From Phyllobacteriaceae bacterium (GTDB taxonomy: Bacteria; Pseudomonadota; Alphaproteobacteria; Rhizobiales; Rhizobiaceae), in assembly GCA_023954255.1 (NCBI GenBank), contig JAMLIH010000030.1, positions 1-34,877 on the forward strand: 34,877 nucleotides of DNA, read 5' to 3'. Every line of letters starts with the position of its first letter. Positions within the stretch are counted from its first letter, which is position 1. Positions 1 through 9,151 of the stretch are shown piece after piece. Position numbers and translations under genes: made by a program. The notes beneath the pieces are model-generated. The model was not told where the DNA came from and ran no database searches. It saw only the letters and a program-made list of their open reading frames with translations.

Positions 1-400
1 TGCGGCCCGACTTGCGGCGCATCATCGGATAGGAAATCGCCTTGGTGAGGCGGAAGACGGCAGTCAGGTTTACCCGGATCACATCGTCCCAGTCGTCATT
101 GGGCATGCGGGCGAGCAGACCGTCGCGGGTGATGCCGGCATTGTTGACGAGGATGTCGACGCCTTCCATCTCGGCTTCCGCCCTTTCGCCAAGCGCATCG
201 ACGGCATCAAGGTCGGAGAGGTTCGCCGGCAGAACAATCGTCCGCTCGCCCAGTTCGCCAGCCAGTTCGTTGAGCTTTTCCTCGCGCGTGCCATGCAGGC
301 CGACAATGGCGCCGCGGGCATGAAACGTGCGGGCAATCGCCTCGCCGATGCCGCCACTTGCGCCCGTTACCAGCGCCTTCTTTCCTGTAAGGTCGAACAT
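1..400 (-). CDS. fabG: 3-oxoacyl-ACP reductase FabG (3' end outside window)
   Basis: NADPH-dependent reduction of 3-oxoacyl-ACP in fatty acid elongation, in the cytoplasm. The 133 visible residues begin MFDLTGKKALVTGASGGIGE, giving the Rossmann cofactor motif TGxxxGIG at residues 12-19, and contain the NNAG motif at 86-89. The catalytic Ser and YxxxK lie beyond the window edge, so the gene is partial by truncation of the window and not by mutation. The ATG at 398-400 is preceded by GGGAGA at a normal distance. It follows fabD by 92 bp on the same strand, the usual fabD-fabG order, and acpP would be expected just outside. Other SDRs share the fold, but the fabD neighbour and the N-terminal sequence make FabG very likely. 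Confidence 0.95.
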   Translation of the reverse strand, partial: MFDLTGKKALVTGASGGIGEAIARTFHARGAIVGLHGTREEKLNELAGELGERTIVLPANLSDLDAVDALGERAEAEMEGVDILVNNAGITRDGLLARMPNDDWDDVIRVNLTAVFRLTKAISYPMMRRKSGR

Positions 401-492
401 CGAAATCTCCCTGGGTTTGTTATCCGCCGGTACGCGGAAGCTGATTCCATTCAATGACTTGCCGCAGGTTTCTGCGAGCCGGATTCAACGGC

Positions 493-1434
493 TTAACCTG
501 CTGATTCAAGATAGGCGGCAACATCCTCCGGCGTTCCGACCGCCTTGGACCTCAGGTCGCGATTGATGCGTCGCGCAAGCCCGCACAACACCTTGCCGGA
601 ACCAACCTCGACCAGCGTGCCGACACCATTGGCGGCGAACCATTCCACGGTTTCGCGCCAGCGCACCTGGCCGGTAACCTGTTCGACCAGACGGGCGCGG
701 ATTTCATCGGGATCGCTGACCGGGGCTGCCAGCACGTTTGCGATGAGCGGCACCACCGGCGCCTTTACCTCGACGCCGCCAAGGGCTTCGCGCATGGCAT
801 CGGCAGCCGGAGCCATCAGCGCGGAATGGAAGGGGGCGGATACCGGCAGCAGCAGCGCCCGCTTTGCGCCCTTTTCGCTAGCAAGGCTGGCAGCCTTCTC
901 GACCGCCGCCTTCTCGCCGGAGATTACCAGCTGGCCGCCGCCATTGTCGTTGGCGATCTGGCAGATACCGTCTTGCGATGCTGCCTCACAGACCGTCTCA
1001 ACGTCCTGTTGTTCCAGGCCGATGATGGCGGCCATGGCACCCTTGCCCACCGGCACGGCGGCCTGCATGGCATTGCCGCGAATGCGCAGCAGCCGGGCGG
1101 TGTCGGCAAGCGAGATGCTGCCGGCGGCACAAAGCGCCGAATATTCCCCGAGCGAGTGCCCGGCAACATGGGAAGCACCCCCGGCCAGGCTGAACCCGCC
1201 CTCTTCCAGCGCTCTCAGCGCGGCCATGGAAACGGCCATCAGCGCCGGCTGCGCGTTGGCCGTCAGTGTCAGGGTTTCCTCAGGTCCCACGAAGATGACC
1301 TGCGACAGTTTTTCGCCGAGCGCCTCATCCACTTCCTCGAAAACCGCGCGGGAAGATGCGTAGGCATCGGCAAGCGCCTTTCCCATGCCGACCTGCTGAC
1401 TGCCCTGGCCCGGAAACGTGAACGCAACTGTCAT
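493..1434 (-). CDS. fabD: Malonyl-CoA:ACP transacylase FabD
   Basis: Transfers the malonyl group from CoA to acyl carrier protein, feeding fatty acid elongation. The protein has 313 residues, the normal family length. It shows FPGQGSQ at 7-13, the nucleophile elbow GHSLGEYSA with Ser94, the carboxylate-binding Arg in RIRG (about 119), and the catalytic His203 in PFHSALM. The ATG at 1434 is the only sensible start. It heads a minus-strand unit with fabG. Its upstream region (1435-1710) is shared with the divergent luxI-type gene and holds a TTGACA hexamer on the minus strand. Confidence 0.97.
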   Translation of the reverse strand: MTVAFTFPGQGSQQVGMGKALADAYASSRAVFEEVDEALGEKLSQVIFVGPEETLTLTANAQPALMAVSMAALRALEEGGFSLAGGASHVAGHSLGEYSALCAAGSISLADTARLLRIRGNAMQAAVPVGKGAMAAIIGLEQQDVETVCEAASQDGICQIANDNGGGQLVISGEKAAVEKAASLASEKGAKRALLLPVSAPFHSALMAPAADAMREALGGVEVKAPVVPLIANVLAAPVSDPDEIRARLVEQVTGQVRWRETVEWFAANGVGTLVEVGSGKVLCGLARRINRDLRSKAVGTPEDVAAYLESAG

Positions 1435-1464
1435 GGATATTTACCTGCTGTGGTTTGAAACCCG

Positions 1465-1496
1465 ATCCTAGTGAGCAACTTGCCTGCCCCTGTCAA
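1465..1496 (-). promoter_or_regulatory. Candidate fabD promoter
   Basis: On the minus strand 1496-1491 reads TTGACA, a perfect -35. The best -10-like hexamers are CACTAG at 17 bp or TAGGAT at 20 bp (1470-1465), so the -10 is poor or the spacing is long. The -35 lies inside a dyad, AACTTG (1477-1482) and CAAGTT (1494-1499) with an 11 bp gap, which could be an operator. Confidence 0.35.
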
Positions 1497-1577
1497 GTTC
1501 AGCCGGTTGCGGCATCAACAGACAGGTTGGTTTCACTTCTGAAATCCTCCGGTTCCGGCACCTCACGAACCGCAACC

Positions 1578-1583
1578 TATAAT
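1578..1583 (+). promoter_or_regulatory. Perfect TATAAT hexamer upstream of luxI-type gene
   Basis: TATAAT lies 127 bp before the luxI-type start. No convincing -35 is seen 16-19 bp upstream (TTCCGG or CCGGCA). If it is used, transcription would begin just before the dyad at 1596-1612, which would then sit in the early transcribed region. Confidence 0.3.
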
Positions 1584-1595
1584 TGCCTGTTCTCA

Positions 1596-1612
1596 CCCCC
1601 AATATCTGGGGG
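1596..1612. promoter_or_regulatory. Lux-box-like 17 bp dyad CCCCCA-N5-TGGGGG
   Basis: Perfect 6 bp arms around ATATC, 98 bp upstream of the luxI-type ATG. Its size and symmetry fit a LuxR-family binding site. I recall C/G-rich dyads of this sort for ExpR-type regulators in rhizobia, but could not check the consensus. A plain hairpin in the leader is the alternative. Confidence 0.45.
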
Positions 1613-1710
1613 GTTGTTTCTTGGTGATTGTGCGAAGCCCGGCGGCAGTGCCGAATTTATCCGGCTCGCGGGCTGTCCGTGCGGCCCGGCGGAAGGTGGG
1701 GAGCCCGCAC

Positions 1711-2337
1711 ATGATCATCTACATCACACCTGAAAGACGTCACCGGCACACCGAACAGCTGCGCCAGTATTTCGCGCTTCGAAAGCGTGTCTTCTGCGAC
1801 AGGCTGGGCTGGGTCGAACCGCGCCATGACCGCTACGAGACCGACCGTTTCGATCCCTGTTTCAATGTCTACATTCTCTGCATCGACCCAGACACGCAGC
1901 AGGTCTGCGGCGGGGTAAGGCTGATGCCCACCACCGGACCGACACTGCTTCACTCCGTGTGGGCCGACATGCTGCCCGAGGGCAACGCCATGCGTAGCCC
2001 CGGCATCTGGGAGGCAACGCGGTTCTGCATCGATGAAACGATGAGTTCCCGCAGGGCGAGCCTGGCCAACCGGGCAACGCTGGAACTTTCCATCGCGGTC
2101 GCCGACTTCGGCAATGCTAACGGCATTTCCCACGTTGTCGCCGTCTGCGAGCGTTATTTCTTCGACATGGCCGCGGTTTACGGCCCGCCTGCGCAGATGA
2201 TTTCCAGCAAGCTGGACGAAAACGGCCTCGAGATCGGCTGCGGTGTGTGGTCCACCGATGCGATCCGCGACAAGCTTACCTGGAGCCGCTCTTTCATCGG
2301 CAATGATGAGCCGGCCATCATCCGCAAGGTGGCATGA
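1711..2337 (+). CDS. LuxI-family acyl-homoserine-lactone synthase
   Basis: Makes an N-acyl-homoserine lactone from acyl-ACP and S-adenosylmethionine, a diffusible quorum signal. The 208-residue product has the family invariants at their standard positions: Arg24, Phe28, Trp34, Asp45, Asp48, Arg70, Glu101 and Arg104 (LRKRVF, RLGW, ETDRFDP, CGGVRL, WEATRF). The ATG at 1711 is chosen over upstream TTG/GTG codons because it begins MIIYITPERR, places these residues correctly, and has GGGGAG 7 bp upstream. No LuxR receptor gene lies within the window, so the gene is solo here. It is divergent from fabD, whose pathway supplies its acyl-ACP donor, and convergent with a hydrolase gene. The acyl chain length cannot be read from sequence. 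Confidence 0.93.
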   Translation: MIIYITPERRHRHTEQLRQYFALRKRVFCDRLGWVEPRHDRYETDRFDPCFNVYILCIDPDTQQVCGGVRLMPTTGPTLLHSVWADMLPEGNAMRSPGIWEATRFCIDETMSSRRASLANRATLELSIAVADFGNANGISHVVAVCERYFFDMAAVYGPPAQMISSKLDENGLEIGCGVWSTDAIRDKLTWSRSFIGNDEPAIIRKVA

Positions 2338-2344
2338 AGCCGGA

Positions 2345-3337
2345 TCAGCCTGATGCCGCCGAAAGCAGCCAGTTGAGGGCGTTGCGCCAGTCGACCATGC
2401 GCACCGGGGTGCCGTGATTGCCGGTGTCGAAAACCGTCATGCGCACGGGATAGGACTTGACGTTGAGCGCGCCATAGAAATCCTCCATGTCCTCCAGTTC
2501 ATAGACCGGATCGCGTGAGCCGTGGGCGATGTAGACGGGAATCGTCTTTACGGCGCCTGAATAGGCCGCCCGCAGGAAACCGCTGTCGGGAAAACCGCCC
2601 AGCACGACGAGGCCTGCCAACTGCTTGCGGATATCGCCATCGTCTGCCAGCGCCCAGCAGATTTTCGTGCCCAGCGAGCCGCAGGCAAGCACCACCGGCC
2701 CGCCGCCCTGCGCGGTTCTTGCCCTGATGAGGCTGGCAATGTCAGCAGCGCCCTCAGCCTCGAAATCCGAAAAGTCGGGGCTCAGATAGGCGCCGCCCGC
2801 TGCTGCCACCAGGTTCTTCAGCCGGTTGAAATTGCCGCCGAAGCGCTCGTCGTCGAAGCCCCAGGTGCGGTTGCCGTCGCGGCCATGCAGGTAGATCACC
2901 GTGAAACGGGCTGTGCCATCCAGCTTTCCGGCGCCGAGGACGGCAAGTTCCCTTCCGTTCGAGACATAGGTGAAGTCGCGTTCGGAAGAAGCCGGCAGCC
3001 GCTGGATGTAGCGGCTGTGCACCTTGCGCACCGGCATCTCGTCGCGCTGGTTGATGTCCTTCATTTCATCATAGGGAACGACCAGGTGGGCGCCGCCATC
3101 GCTCACTTCGAGCGGCTTGCGGTAGGCAAACAGCGCATCCTTGAATTCCGGCAACGGGCCTGCCGGCGTGCGGCGGCCTGCCGCCTGTTCGGCGGCGGAG
3201 GAGAGCGTGTCCGAGGTCTGACAGGCCGGTAGCGCCGCCAGGATGCCTGCAAGCGCCAGCGACAGGGCGGCGAACGCGGAAGCACGGCGCAGCCGGTTCG
3301 GAAAAACACGTGTCGGATTTGCTCGATCGGGAACCAT
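2345..3337 (-). CDS. Exported alpha/beta hydrolase, possible lipoprotein
   Basis: A 330-residue protein with a basic N-terminus, a hydrophobic segment at about 20-37, and LPAC, which resembles a lipobox with an unusual Pro at -2. Either lipid anchoring or ordinary Sec export is possible. The body looks like a serine alpha/beta hydrolase: YLHGRDGN as the oxyanion-hole loop, ACGSLGTK as the nucleophile elbow (Cys replaces the first Gly of GxSxG), GSRDP for the acid and GNHGTP for the His. The substrate is unknown. It ends 7 bp from the luxI-type gene on the opposite strand. A role in signal turnover can be imagined but nothing in the sequence shows it. No clear ribosome binding site was seen before the ATG. 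Confidence 0.75.
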   Translation of the reverse strand: MVPDRANPTRVFPNRLRRASAFAALSLALAGILAALPACQTSDTLSSAAEQAAGRRTPAGPLPEFKDALFAYRKPLEVSDGGAHLVVPYDEMKDINQRDEMPVRKVHSRYIQRLPASSERDFTYVSNGRELAVLGAGKLDGTARFTVIYLHGRDGNRTWGFDDERFGGNFNRLKNLVAAAGGAYLSPDFSDFEAEGAADIASLIRARTAQGGGPVVLACGSLGTKICWALADDGDIRKQLAGLVVLGGFPDSGFLRAAYSGAVKTIPVYIAHGSRDPVYELEDMEDFYGALNVKSYPVRMTVFDTGNHGTPVRMVDWRNALNWLLSAASG

Positions 3338-3450
3338 TCAGGCCCGCATTACGCGCCCGGCGCCGGGTTTGTCCATCCCTTCCCTTGCCGTCCCCCTGCC
3401 CTTCCCTCGCAACGGATGCGGGCGCAGATGCCGCAAACGAAGCCTCCGGC

Positions 3451-3478
3451 TTGCATTTGCACCGGAAATGCGTATAAC
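3451..3478 (+). promoter_or_regulatory. Candidate promoter of the rpsF operon
   Basis: TTGCAT (3451-3456), 16 bp, TATAAC (3473-3478). The -10 is near consensus and the -35 is weak. It would give a leader of about 240 nt before rpsF, containing the hairpins described separately. The gene-free stretch 3338-3725 holds this promoter and leader and nothing else that I can recognise. Confidence 0.5.
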
Positions 3479-3524
3479 GCGCCCGTTCAAGTTCCGGGCG
3501 GTTACGCCGGAGACTGAAAGGAAG

Positions 3525-3625
3525 GTTCCGCAAATACCGGTAGACGGGTTCTATTGGGAACGGTTTGCGGAACAGGGTTCAAAAACGGACCGGCTTCCCT
3601 TGTCTCTGCTCTCAACCGTTCCCAA
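3525..3625 (+). promoter_or_regulatory. Structured rpsF leader with two competing hairpins
   Basis: Hairpin A pairs GTTCCGCAAA (3525-3534) with TTTGCGGAAC (3564-3573), and adds CCG (3537-3539) with CGG (3561-3563) across a 2-nt bulge. Hairpin B pairs TTGGGAACGGTT (3554-3565) with AACCGTTCCCAA (3614-3625), 12 perfect base pairs. They share 3561-3565, so both cannot form fully at once. Autoregulatory S6:S18-binding leaders with a CCG-containing bulge are known before rpsF in other bacteria. Whether this leader belongs to that class is inference. Confidence 0.5.
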
Positions 3626-3725
3626 ACGCCTTTCCCGCGATTGCGTCCTTTCGGATGATATCGCCCCAGAAAAGCGGTTTGGAGGCTTTGCGCGAAGGCG
3701 CCCGGCAGAAGAAAGGAAAGGCAAT

Positions 3726-4187
3726 ATGCCACTGTACGAACACGTTTTCCTGGCTCGCCAGGACATTTCCGGCCAGCAGGCCGATGCGCTCACCGAACAT
3801 TTCAAGGGCGTTCTTGAAAGCAATGGCGGCAAGGTCGGCAAGGTCGAGAACTGGGGCCTGAAAACGGCTGCCTACAAGATCCGCAAGAACCGCAAAGCCC
3901 ATTACATCATGATGAATGTCGATGCTCCGGCTGACGCGGTTTCCGAGATGGAGCGCCAGATGCGCCTGCATGAGGACATCCTGCGCTACATGACCATCAA
4001 GGTCGAAGCCCATGAGGATGGCCCCTCTGCGATGATGAAGAAATCCGACCGCGACGAACGCGGCCCGCGCCGTGACCGCGATGACCGTGGTGATCGTGGC
4101 GACCGCGGTGATCGTGGCGACCGCGGCCCGCGCCGCGGCCCGAGAAATGACGACGGCGACAGAAACGACGAAAGTGGAGACGAATAA
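3726..4187 (+). CDS. rpsF: 30S ribosomal protein bS6
   Basis: Small-subunit protein that binds 16S rRNA as a heterodimer with S18 in the platform. The 153-residue product begins [15 protein letters not shown] and contains the typical [18 protein letters not shown] stretch. The ATG at 3726 follows AAGGAAAGG closely. The C-terminus from about residue 105 is a charged, disordered tail of Asp, Arg and Gly with DRG repeats. It is encoded by two 18 bp tandem units (4083-4100 and 4101-4118) differing at one base, a possible slippage site. Such tails are common in alphaproteobacterial S6 but vary in length. It overlaps rpsR by one base (TAATG). Confidence 0.98.
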   Translation: MPLYEHVFLARQDISGQQADALTEHFKGVLESNGGKVGKVENWGLKTAAYKIRKNRKAHYIMMNVDAPADAVSEMERQMRLHEDILRYMTIKVEAHEDGPSAMMKKSDRDERGPRRDRDDRGDRGDRGDRGDRGPRRGPRNDDGDRNDESGDE

Positions 4188-4423
4188 TGGCCATGGCTGC
4201 CCGCAGACCCTTCAACCGCCGCCGCAAGTCGTGCCCTTTCAGCGGCCCCAACGCGCCGGTCATCGACTACAAGGACGTCAAGCTGCTGTCGCGCTACATT
4301 TCCGAACGCGGCAAGATCGTTCCTTCGCGCATTTCCTCGGTTTCCAACAAGAAACAGCGTGAACTGGCGCAGGCAATCAAGCGGGCCCGCTTTCTCGGCC
4401 TGCTGCCTTACGTAATCGGCTAA
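4187..4423 (+). CDS. rpsR: 30S ribosomal protein bS18
   Basis: Partner of S6 in the 30S platform. The 78-residue product contains [15 protein letters not shown], the [17 protein letters not shown] core and the [24 protein letters not shown]-terminal signature in successive stretches. The start ATG overlaps the rpsF stop, implying translational coupling. A second in-frame ATG two codons later (4193) is an equally plausible start. Operon order rpsF-rpsR-DUF2232-rplI is standard for the group. Confidence 0.98.
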   Translation: MAMAARRPFNRRRKSCPFSGPNAPVIDYKDVKLLSRYISERGKIVPSRISSVSNKKQRELAQAIKRARFLGLLPYVIG

Positions 4424-4443
4424 ACAAGCCGGTTGGCAATAAT

Positions 4444-4490
4444 GCGGCGGCGCGTTTCGCGCCGCTGCCATCCCCCGCCGCGATGGGGAT
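4444..4490 (+). repeat. Two adjacent GC-rich hairpins between rpsR and DUF2232
   Basis: The first pairs 4444-4454 with 4458-4468, 11 base pairs including one G-U, around a TTT loop. The second pairs ATCCCC (4470-4475) with GGGGAT (4485-4490). No T-run follows either, so they are not classical terminators. They could be a processing or stability element that separates rpsR from the membrane protein gene. Confidence 0.5.
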
Positions 4491-4566
4491 CGCGGTCAGG
4501 GACAGATGAACCCAGGTTGGCGCGAGATGCGCCTAACTGCCGAAAGCGGCAGGACAGCGAGAGACA

Positions 4567-5505
4567 ATGGCAAACCGTTCCATTCTGATCGGACTTCTGG
4601 CCGGACTTGCAGCCGGCCTTCTGGTGACGGCAACCGTCACCACCATGCCATTTGCGTTCTTCCTGCCCTTCGTTGCCGCCGGCGTCATCTACATCGCAAC
4701 GATGGGATGGGGTTTTCAGGCAGGCATCGCCTCGGTGATTGCCGGAACGGGCACAATTGGCGCGTTCACGGAAATCTCGACCGCGCTTGCCGGCTCCGCC
4801 ATGCTGTTCGTGCCTGCCGGCTGGGTCGGGCACCTGACCAATCTCGGCCAGACCGACGAGGACAGGGGCGGCATCCGCTGGTATCCGCTCGGCACCATCC
4901 TGTTTCACCTCATGGCGATCCTGGTGGTCGTCTTCATCACCATCGGCGCACTGGGCGGCGTGACCGAGGAAGCACTGGTAAACTCCTTCAAGCAGCTTTT
5001 TTCGGAAGTGATGCGCCAGCGCCCCGACATGAGCGGGCTAACGCCGGAGGTAATCGAGACCCAGGCGCGCGCCTATGCCACGGTCATTCCCCTGGTGGCG
5101 CCGGGCGTCTGGCTGCTGATGCATGTGCTGACGGCATTTGCCGCTGCCGCAATCACCCGGCGCTCCGGCATTCTGGCGCGCGAACGCGAGGATATCGCGG
5201 CCAGTGTCGCCCTGCCGCCACAGGCTGCAGGGTTTCTGGTTGCCGGCTTGGTCGGCATGCTGGTGCTCAGCGGCAGTGTGGCGCTTGCCGGCGCCGTGAT
5301 GCTCGGCATCGCCATTTGCGGCTACGGGCTGATCGGGCTGGCGCAACTGCACTTCAAGCTGCGCGGCAATCCGGCCGCCTTTCTGGTGCTCACCATCGCC
5401 TACGGATCGGTCATCCTGCTGGCGTTCCCGTTCATCGTTTTCACCATCATGGGCCTTTTGCGCAGCTTTTCGCAGCAGGCCCGCAACACACCCGGGCACA
5501 GCTAG
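4567..5505 (+). CDS. DUF2232 multi-pass membrane protein
   Basis: A 312-residue inner-membrane protein of unknown function in the DUF2232 family, found in alphaproteobacteria between rpsR and rplI. Hydrophobic segments are visible at about 5-25, 28-50, 55-80, 110-135, 175-195, 215-270 and 275-305, with a soluble loop around 140-170. No catalytic motif is evident. The ATG at 4567 begins [11 protein letters not shown]. Its location within a ribosomal protein operon is conserved, but what it does there is not known to me. Confidence 0.88.
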   Translation: MANRSILIGLLAGLAAGLLVTATVTTMPFAFFLPFVAAGVIYIATMGWGFQAGIASVIAGTGTIGAFTEISTALAGSAMLFVPAGWVGHLTNLGQTDEDRGGIRWYPLGTILFHLMAILVVVFITIGALGGVTEEALVNSFKQLFSEVMRQRPDMSGLTPEVIETQARAYATVIPLVAPGVWLLMHVLTAFAAAAITRRSGILAREREDIAASVALPPQAAGFLVAGLVGMLVLSGSVALAGAVMLGIAICGYGLIGLAQLHFKLRGNPAAFLVLTIAYGSVILLAFPFIVFTIMGLLRSFSQQARNTPGHS

Positions 5506-5549
5506 GCCCGGATTCAACACCAAAGCACGTTCAACAAGGAAACCAAACC

Positions 5550-6200
5550 ATGCAGATCATTCTTCTCGAACGCATCGCCAAGCTCGGCCAGATGGGCGAC
5601 ATCGTCAATGTCAAGGACGGCTATGCCCGCAACTACCTGCTGCCGCAGGGCAAGGCGCTGCGCGCCAACGACGCCAACAAGGCACGCTTCGAATCCCAGC
5701 GCGTCGAACTGGAAGCGCGCAACCTGGAGCGCAAGAAGGAAGCCGACGGGGTCAACGGCAAGCTCAACGGCTCCAGCTATGTGCTGATCCGTTCGGCCGG
5801 CGAAACCGGGCAGCTCTACGGTTCGGTCTCGACCCGCGACATCGCCGCGGAACTCGACGAGAACGGCTTCAAGGTCGCCCGCAGCCAGATCAGCCTGCAG
5901 AATCCGATCAAGACCATCGGCCTGCATTCGGTAGAGATCGTGCTGCACCCGGAAGTCACCTCCATGATCACCATCAACGTCGCCCGATCCGGGGACGAGG
6001 CCACCCGGCAGGCTGCCGGTGAAGACCTGACCAATCCGAACGCCGCCTTCGAGGCGCAGGAAGCCGCCGAAGGCGATATCGATCTGGAGGAAATCTTCGA
6101 AAATCCGGACGATGCGGAACTGGCTGCAGAAGAAGACGGTGAGGAAGAGGCTGCCGTCGAAGAAGAAGCAGCCGATGACGGCGAAGAGGCCGCTTCCTAA
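5550..6200 (+). CDS. rplI: 50S ribosomal protein bL9
   Basis: Binds 23S rRNA near the base of the L1 stalk and helps frame maintenance. The 216-residue product begins [17 protein letters not shown] and has the [16 protein letters not shown]-domain signature, a long connecting helix at about 43-70, and the C-domain with [14 protein letters not shown]. coli L9 is about 149 residues; the extra C-terminus here is strongly acidic (runs of Glu, Asp and Ala after residue 170), a common feature in this group. The ATG at 5550 is preceded by AAGGAAACC. It is the last gene before the terminator at 6241-6278. Confidence 0.98.
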   Translation: MQIILLERIAKLGQMGDIVNVKDGYARNYLLPQGKALRANDANKARFESQRVELEARNLERKKEADGVNGKLNGSSYVLIRSAGETGQLYGSVSTRDIAAELDENGFKVARSQISLQNPIKTIGLHSVEIVLHPEVTSMITINVARSGDEATRQAAGEDLTNPNAAFEAQEAAEGDIDLEEIFENPDDAELAAEEDGEEEAAVEEEAADDGEEAAS

Positions 6201-6240
6201 GACGCTTGCCAGCCGGACGGCATTTGTGACACTTGTGAAC

Positions 6241-6278
6241 GGGGGCGCGGGAGAGGTTCCGCGCCCCCTTCTTTCTTT
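6241..6278 (+). terminator. Intrinsic terminator after rplI
   Basis: GGGGGCGCGG (6241-6250) pairs perfectly with CCGCGCCCCC (6259-6268) around an 8-nt loop, followed by TTCTTTCTTT. This is the clearest terminator in the window and closes the rpsF operon. Confidence 0.9.
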
Positions 6279-6316
6279 GGACAGGTCTTTCGGACAGACT
6301 CGGCAGGCGGGAGCAG

Positions 6317-7384
6317 ATGGCGAAATCCGGCAGCACGGAGAATGCAACGGTGCCGCCTGAAATCCGCCTCGAGCGGCGCTGGTGGCACGAAATCCCCATG
6401 TGGCTGTTTTACGTGCCGGTGGCGATCGGCATTGTGGCGATGCTGGCGCGTCACCGCAGCCTCAGCGCACCGCTTTGCGCCAATTACGGGCTCGCGCATG
6501 GCGGGCTGCACCCGGCTTCCAAGGAAGCCTTCTTTGCCCGCTTCAGGCCGGACTGCCCGCTGCTGATAAAACAGACCGCCCTTGCCACCGCCCTTTCCCC
6601 GGAAGAGGCGCTGAAGCGCTATGAGGCTTTCGTCGGGACGCTCGGCGGGACCCGCACCGTGCTGAAACCCGATGAAGGCATTCAGGGCATGGACGTGCTG
6701 ATGATCTGCAGCACGGAGGATTTCAGGCAGGCATGGCAGAAGGCTGCAGCCTCCGGCGGCACCTGGCTGCTGCAGGAATTCGTTGGCGGCGTGGAGGCCG
6801 GTCTGTTCTATGTCCGCGCCAATCCGCGCGAACCCGGCCGGATCGTCTCGATGACGCTGAAGCGCGGCTTTCCGGTGACCGGCGACGGCGCGCGCAGCAT
6901 TGGCGAACTGATCGATGCGGATGACGCCGTCAACGCCGACAAGGAAACGCGGCGGCGGGTCGCCAAATACAACCGTCACCAGTTGGAGCGCGTTCCCGCC
7001 CGGGGAGAGGCCATCGACCTGATGCCGGTGCGAAACCACCATCTAGGGGCGACGTTTCAGGACATTTCGGACTTCATCACCGACGGGCTCAATGCCGGTG
7101 TCGCGCCGCATCTCGATGCGATCGAGGGCTATCACTATGGCAGACTCGACGCGCGGGCACCCAATTACGAAAGCCTGTTTGCCGGCAGGGACATCAAGGT
7201 GCTGGAGGTCAACGCGCTCTATTCCGAGCCGGTACACGCCTATGACCCGCGCTACGGCCTGGCGGCGGCAATCGGGATTTTTCTCTCCCACTGGCGCATG
7301 GCGGTCGGGGCGGGGCTTGCCAATCAGCGCGCCGGGAAGCCGCGTATCGCCTTCTGGCCGGCCATTTTCAATGCAAAATCCTGA
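6317..7384 (+). CDS. Membrane-anchored ATP-grasp protein, function unknown
   Basis: A 355-residue protein with one N-terminal membrane segment (about 26-44, PMWLFYVPVAIGIVAMLA) and a cytoplasmic ATP-grasp-like body. Supporting motifs are VLKPDEGIQGMDV (phosphate-binding region), WLLQEFVGG (hinge between subdomains, where the adenine would bind), SMTLKRGFPVTGDG and a Mg-binding VLEVNALYSEP near the C-terminus. ATP-grasp enzymes join a carboxylate to an amine or thiol through an acyl phosphate. The substrate cannot be told here. It starts 116 bp after rplI, past the terminator, so it is a separate transcription unit set between the conserved rplI and dnaB genes. Not a D-Ala ligase by sequence, though of the same fold. 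Confidence 0.7.
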   Translation: MAKSGSTENATVPPEIRLERRWWHEIPMWLFYVPVAIGIVAMLARHRSLSAPLCANYGLAHGGLHPASKEAFFARFRPDCPLLIKQTALATALSPEEALKRYEAFVGTLGGTRTVLKPDEGIQGMDVLMICSTEDFRQAWQKAAASGGTWLLQEFVGGVEAGLFYVRANPREPGRIVSMTLKRGFPVTGDGARSIGELIDADDAVNADKETRRRVAKYNRHQLERVPARGEAIDLMPVRNHHLGATFQDISDFITDGLNAGVAPHLDAIEGYHYGRLDARAPNYESLFAGRDIKVLEVNALYSEPVHAYDPRYGLAAAIGIFLSHWRMAVGAGLANQRAGKPRIAFWPAIFNAKS

Positions 7385-7593
7385 TATCCTGCCGGGCGAA
7401 TCAGCTATTGCTGTCAAGGCAAAACTGAAGCATCGAAAAGAAAGCTGTTAATTGGCGTGGAAGTCGCCAACGGCTCTGGCAATCCCGGCCGGATGATGAA
7501 AACCCTGAAGCGGGTTGGCGGGTATTGCCGGGCAGCGCGCGAAGGGGTGTCAGTACGCGCGCAGCCTGCTCACGACATTTGCGTTTATTCAAA

Positions 7594-7609
7594 CATGCCG
7601 CTGGGCATG
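7594..7609 (+). repeat. Small hairpin just before the dnaB ribosome binding site
   Basis: CATGCC-GCTG-GGCATG, a perfect 6 bp stem with a 4-nt loop, ending 14 nt before the dnaB ATG. It could modulate initiation. The remainder of the gap 7385-7623 shows nothing convincing. Confidence 0.35.
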
Positions 7610-7623
7610 CCATTGGGACAAGC

Positions 7624-9135
<1,512 letters not shown>

Positions 9136-9151
9136 AGCGCAGGCAGGTTTT

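Noticed and set aside
401-492. Small hairpin (CGCAG/CTGCG) between fabD and fabG
   Set aside because: Only 5 bp and no T-run. Not enough to call an attenuator.
4506-5549. Long in-frame extension upstream of rplI
   Set aside because: It runs out of frame through the DUF2232 gene with an Arg/His-rich translation. The rplI start at 5550 is clear.
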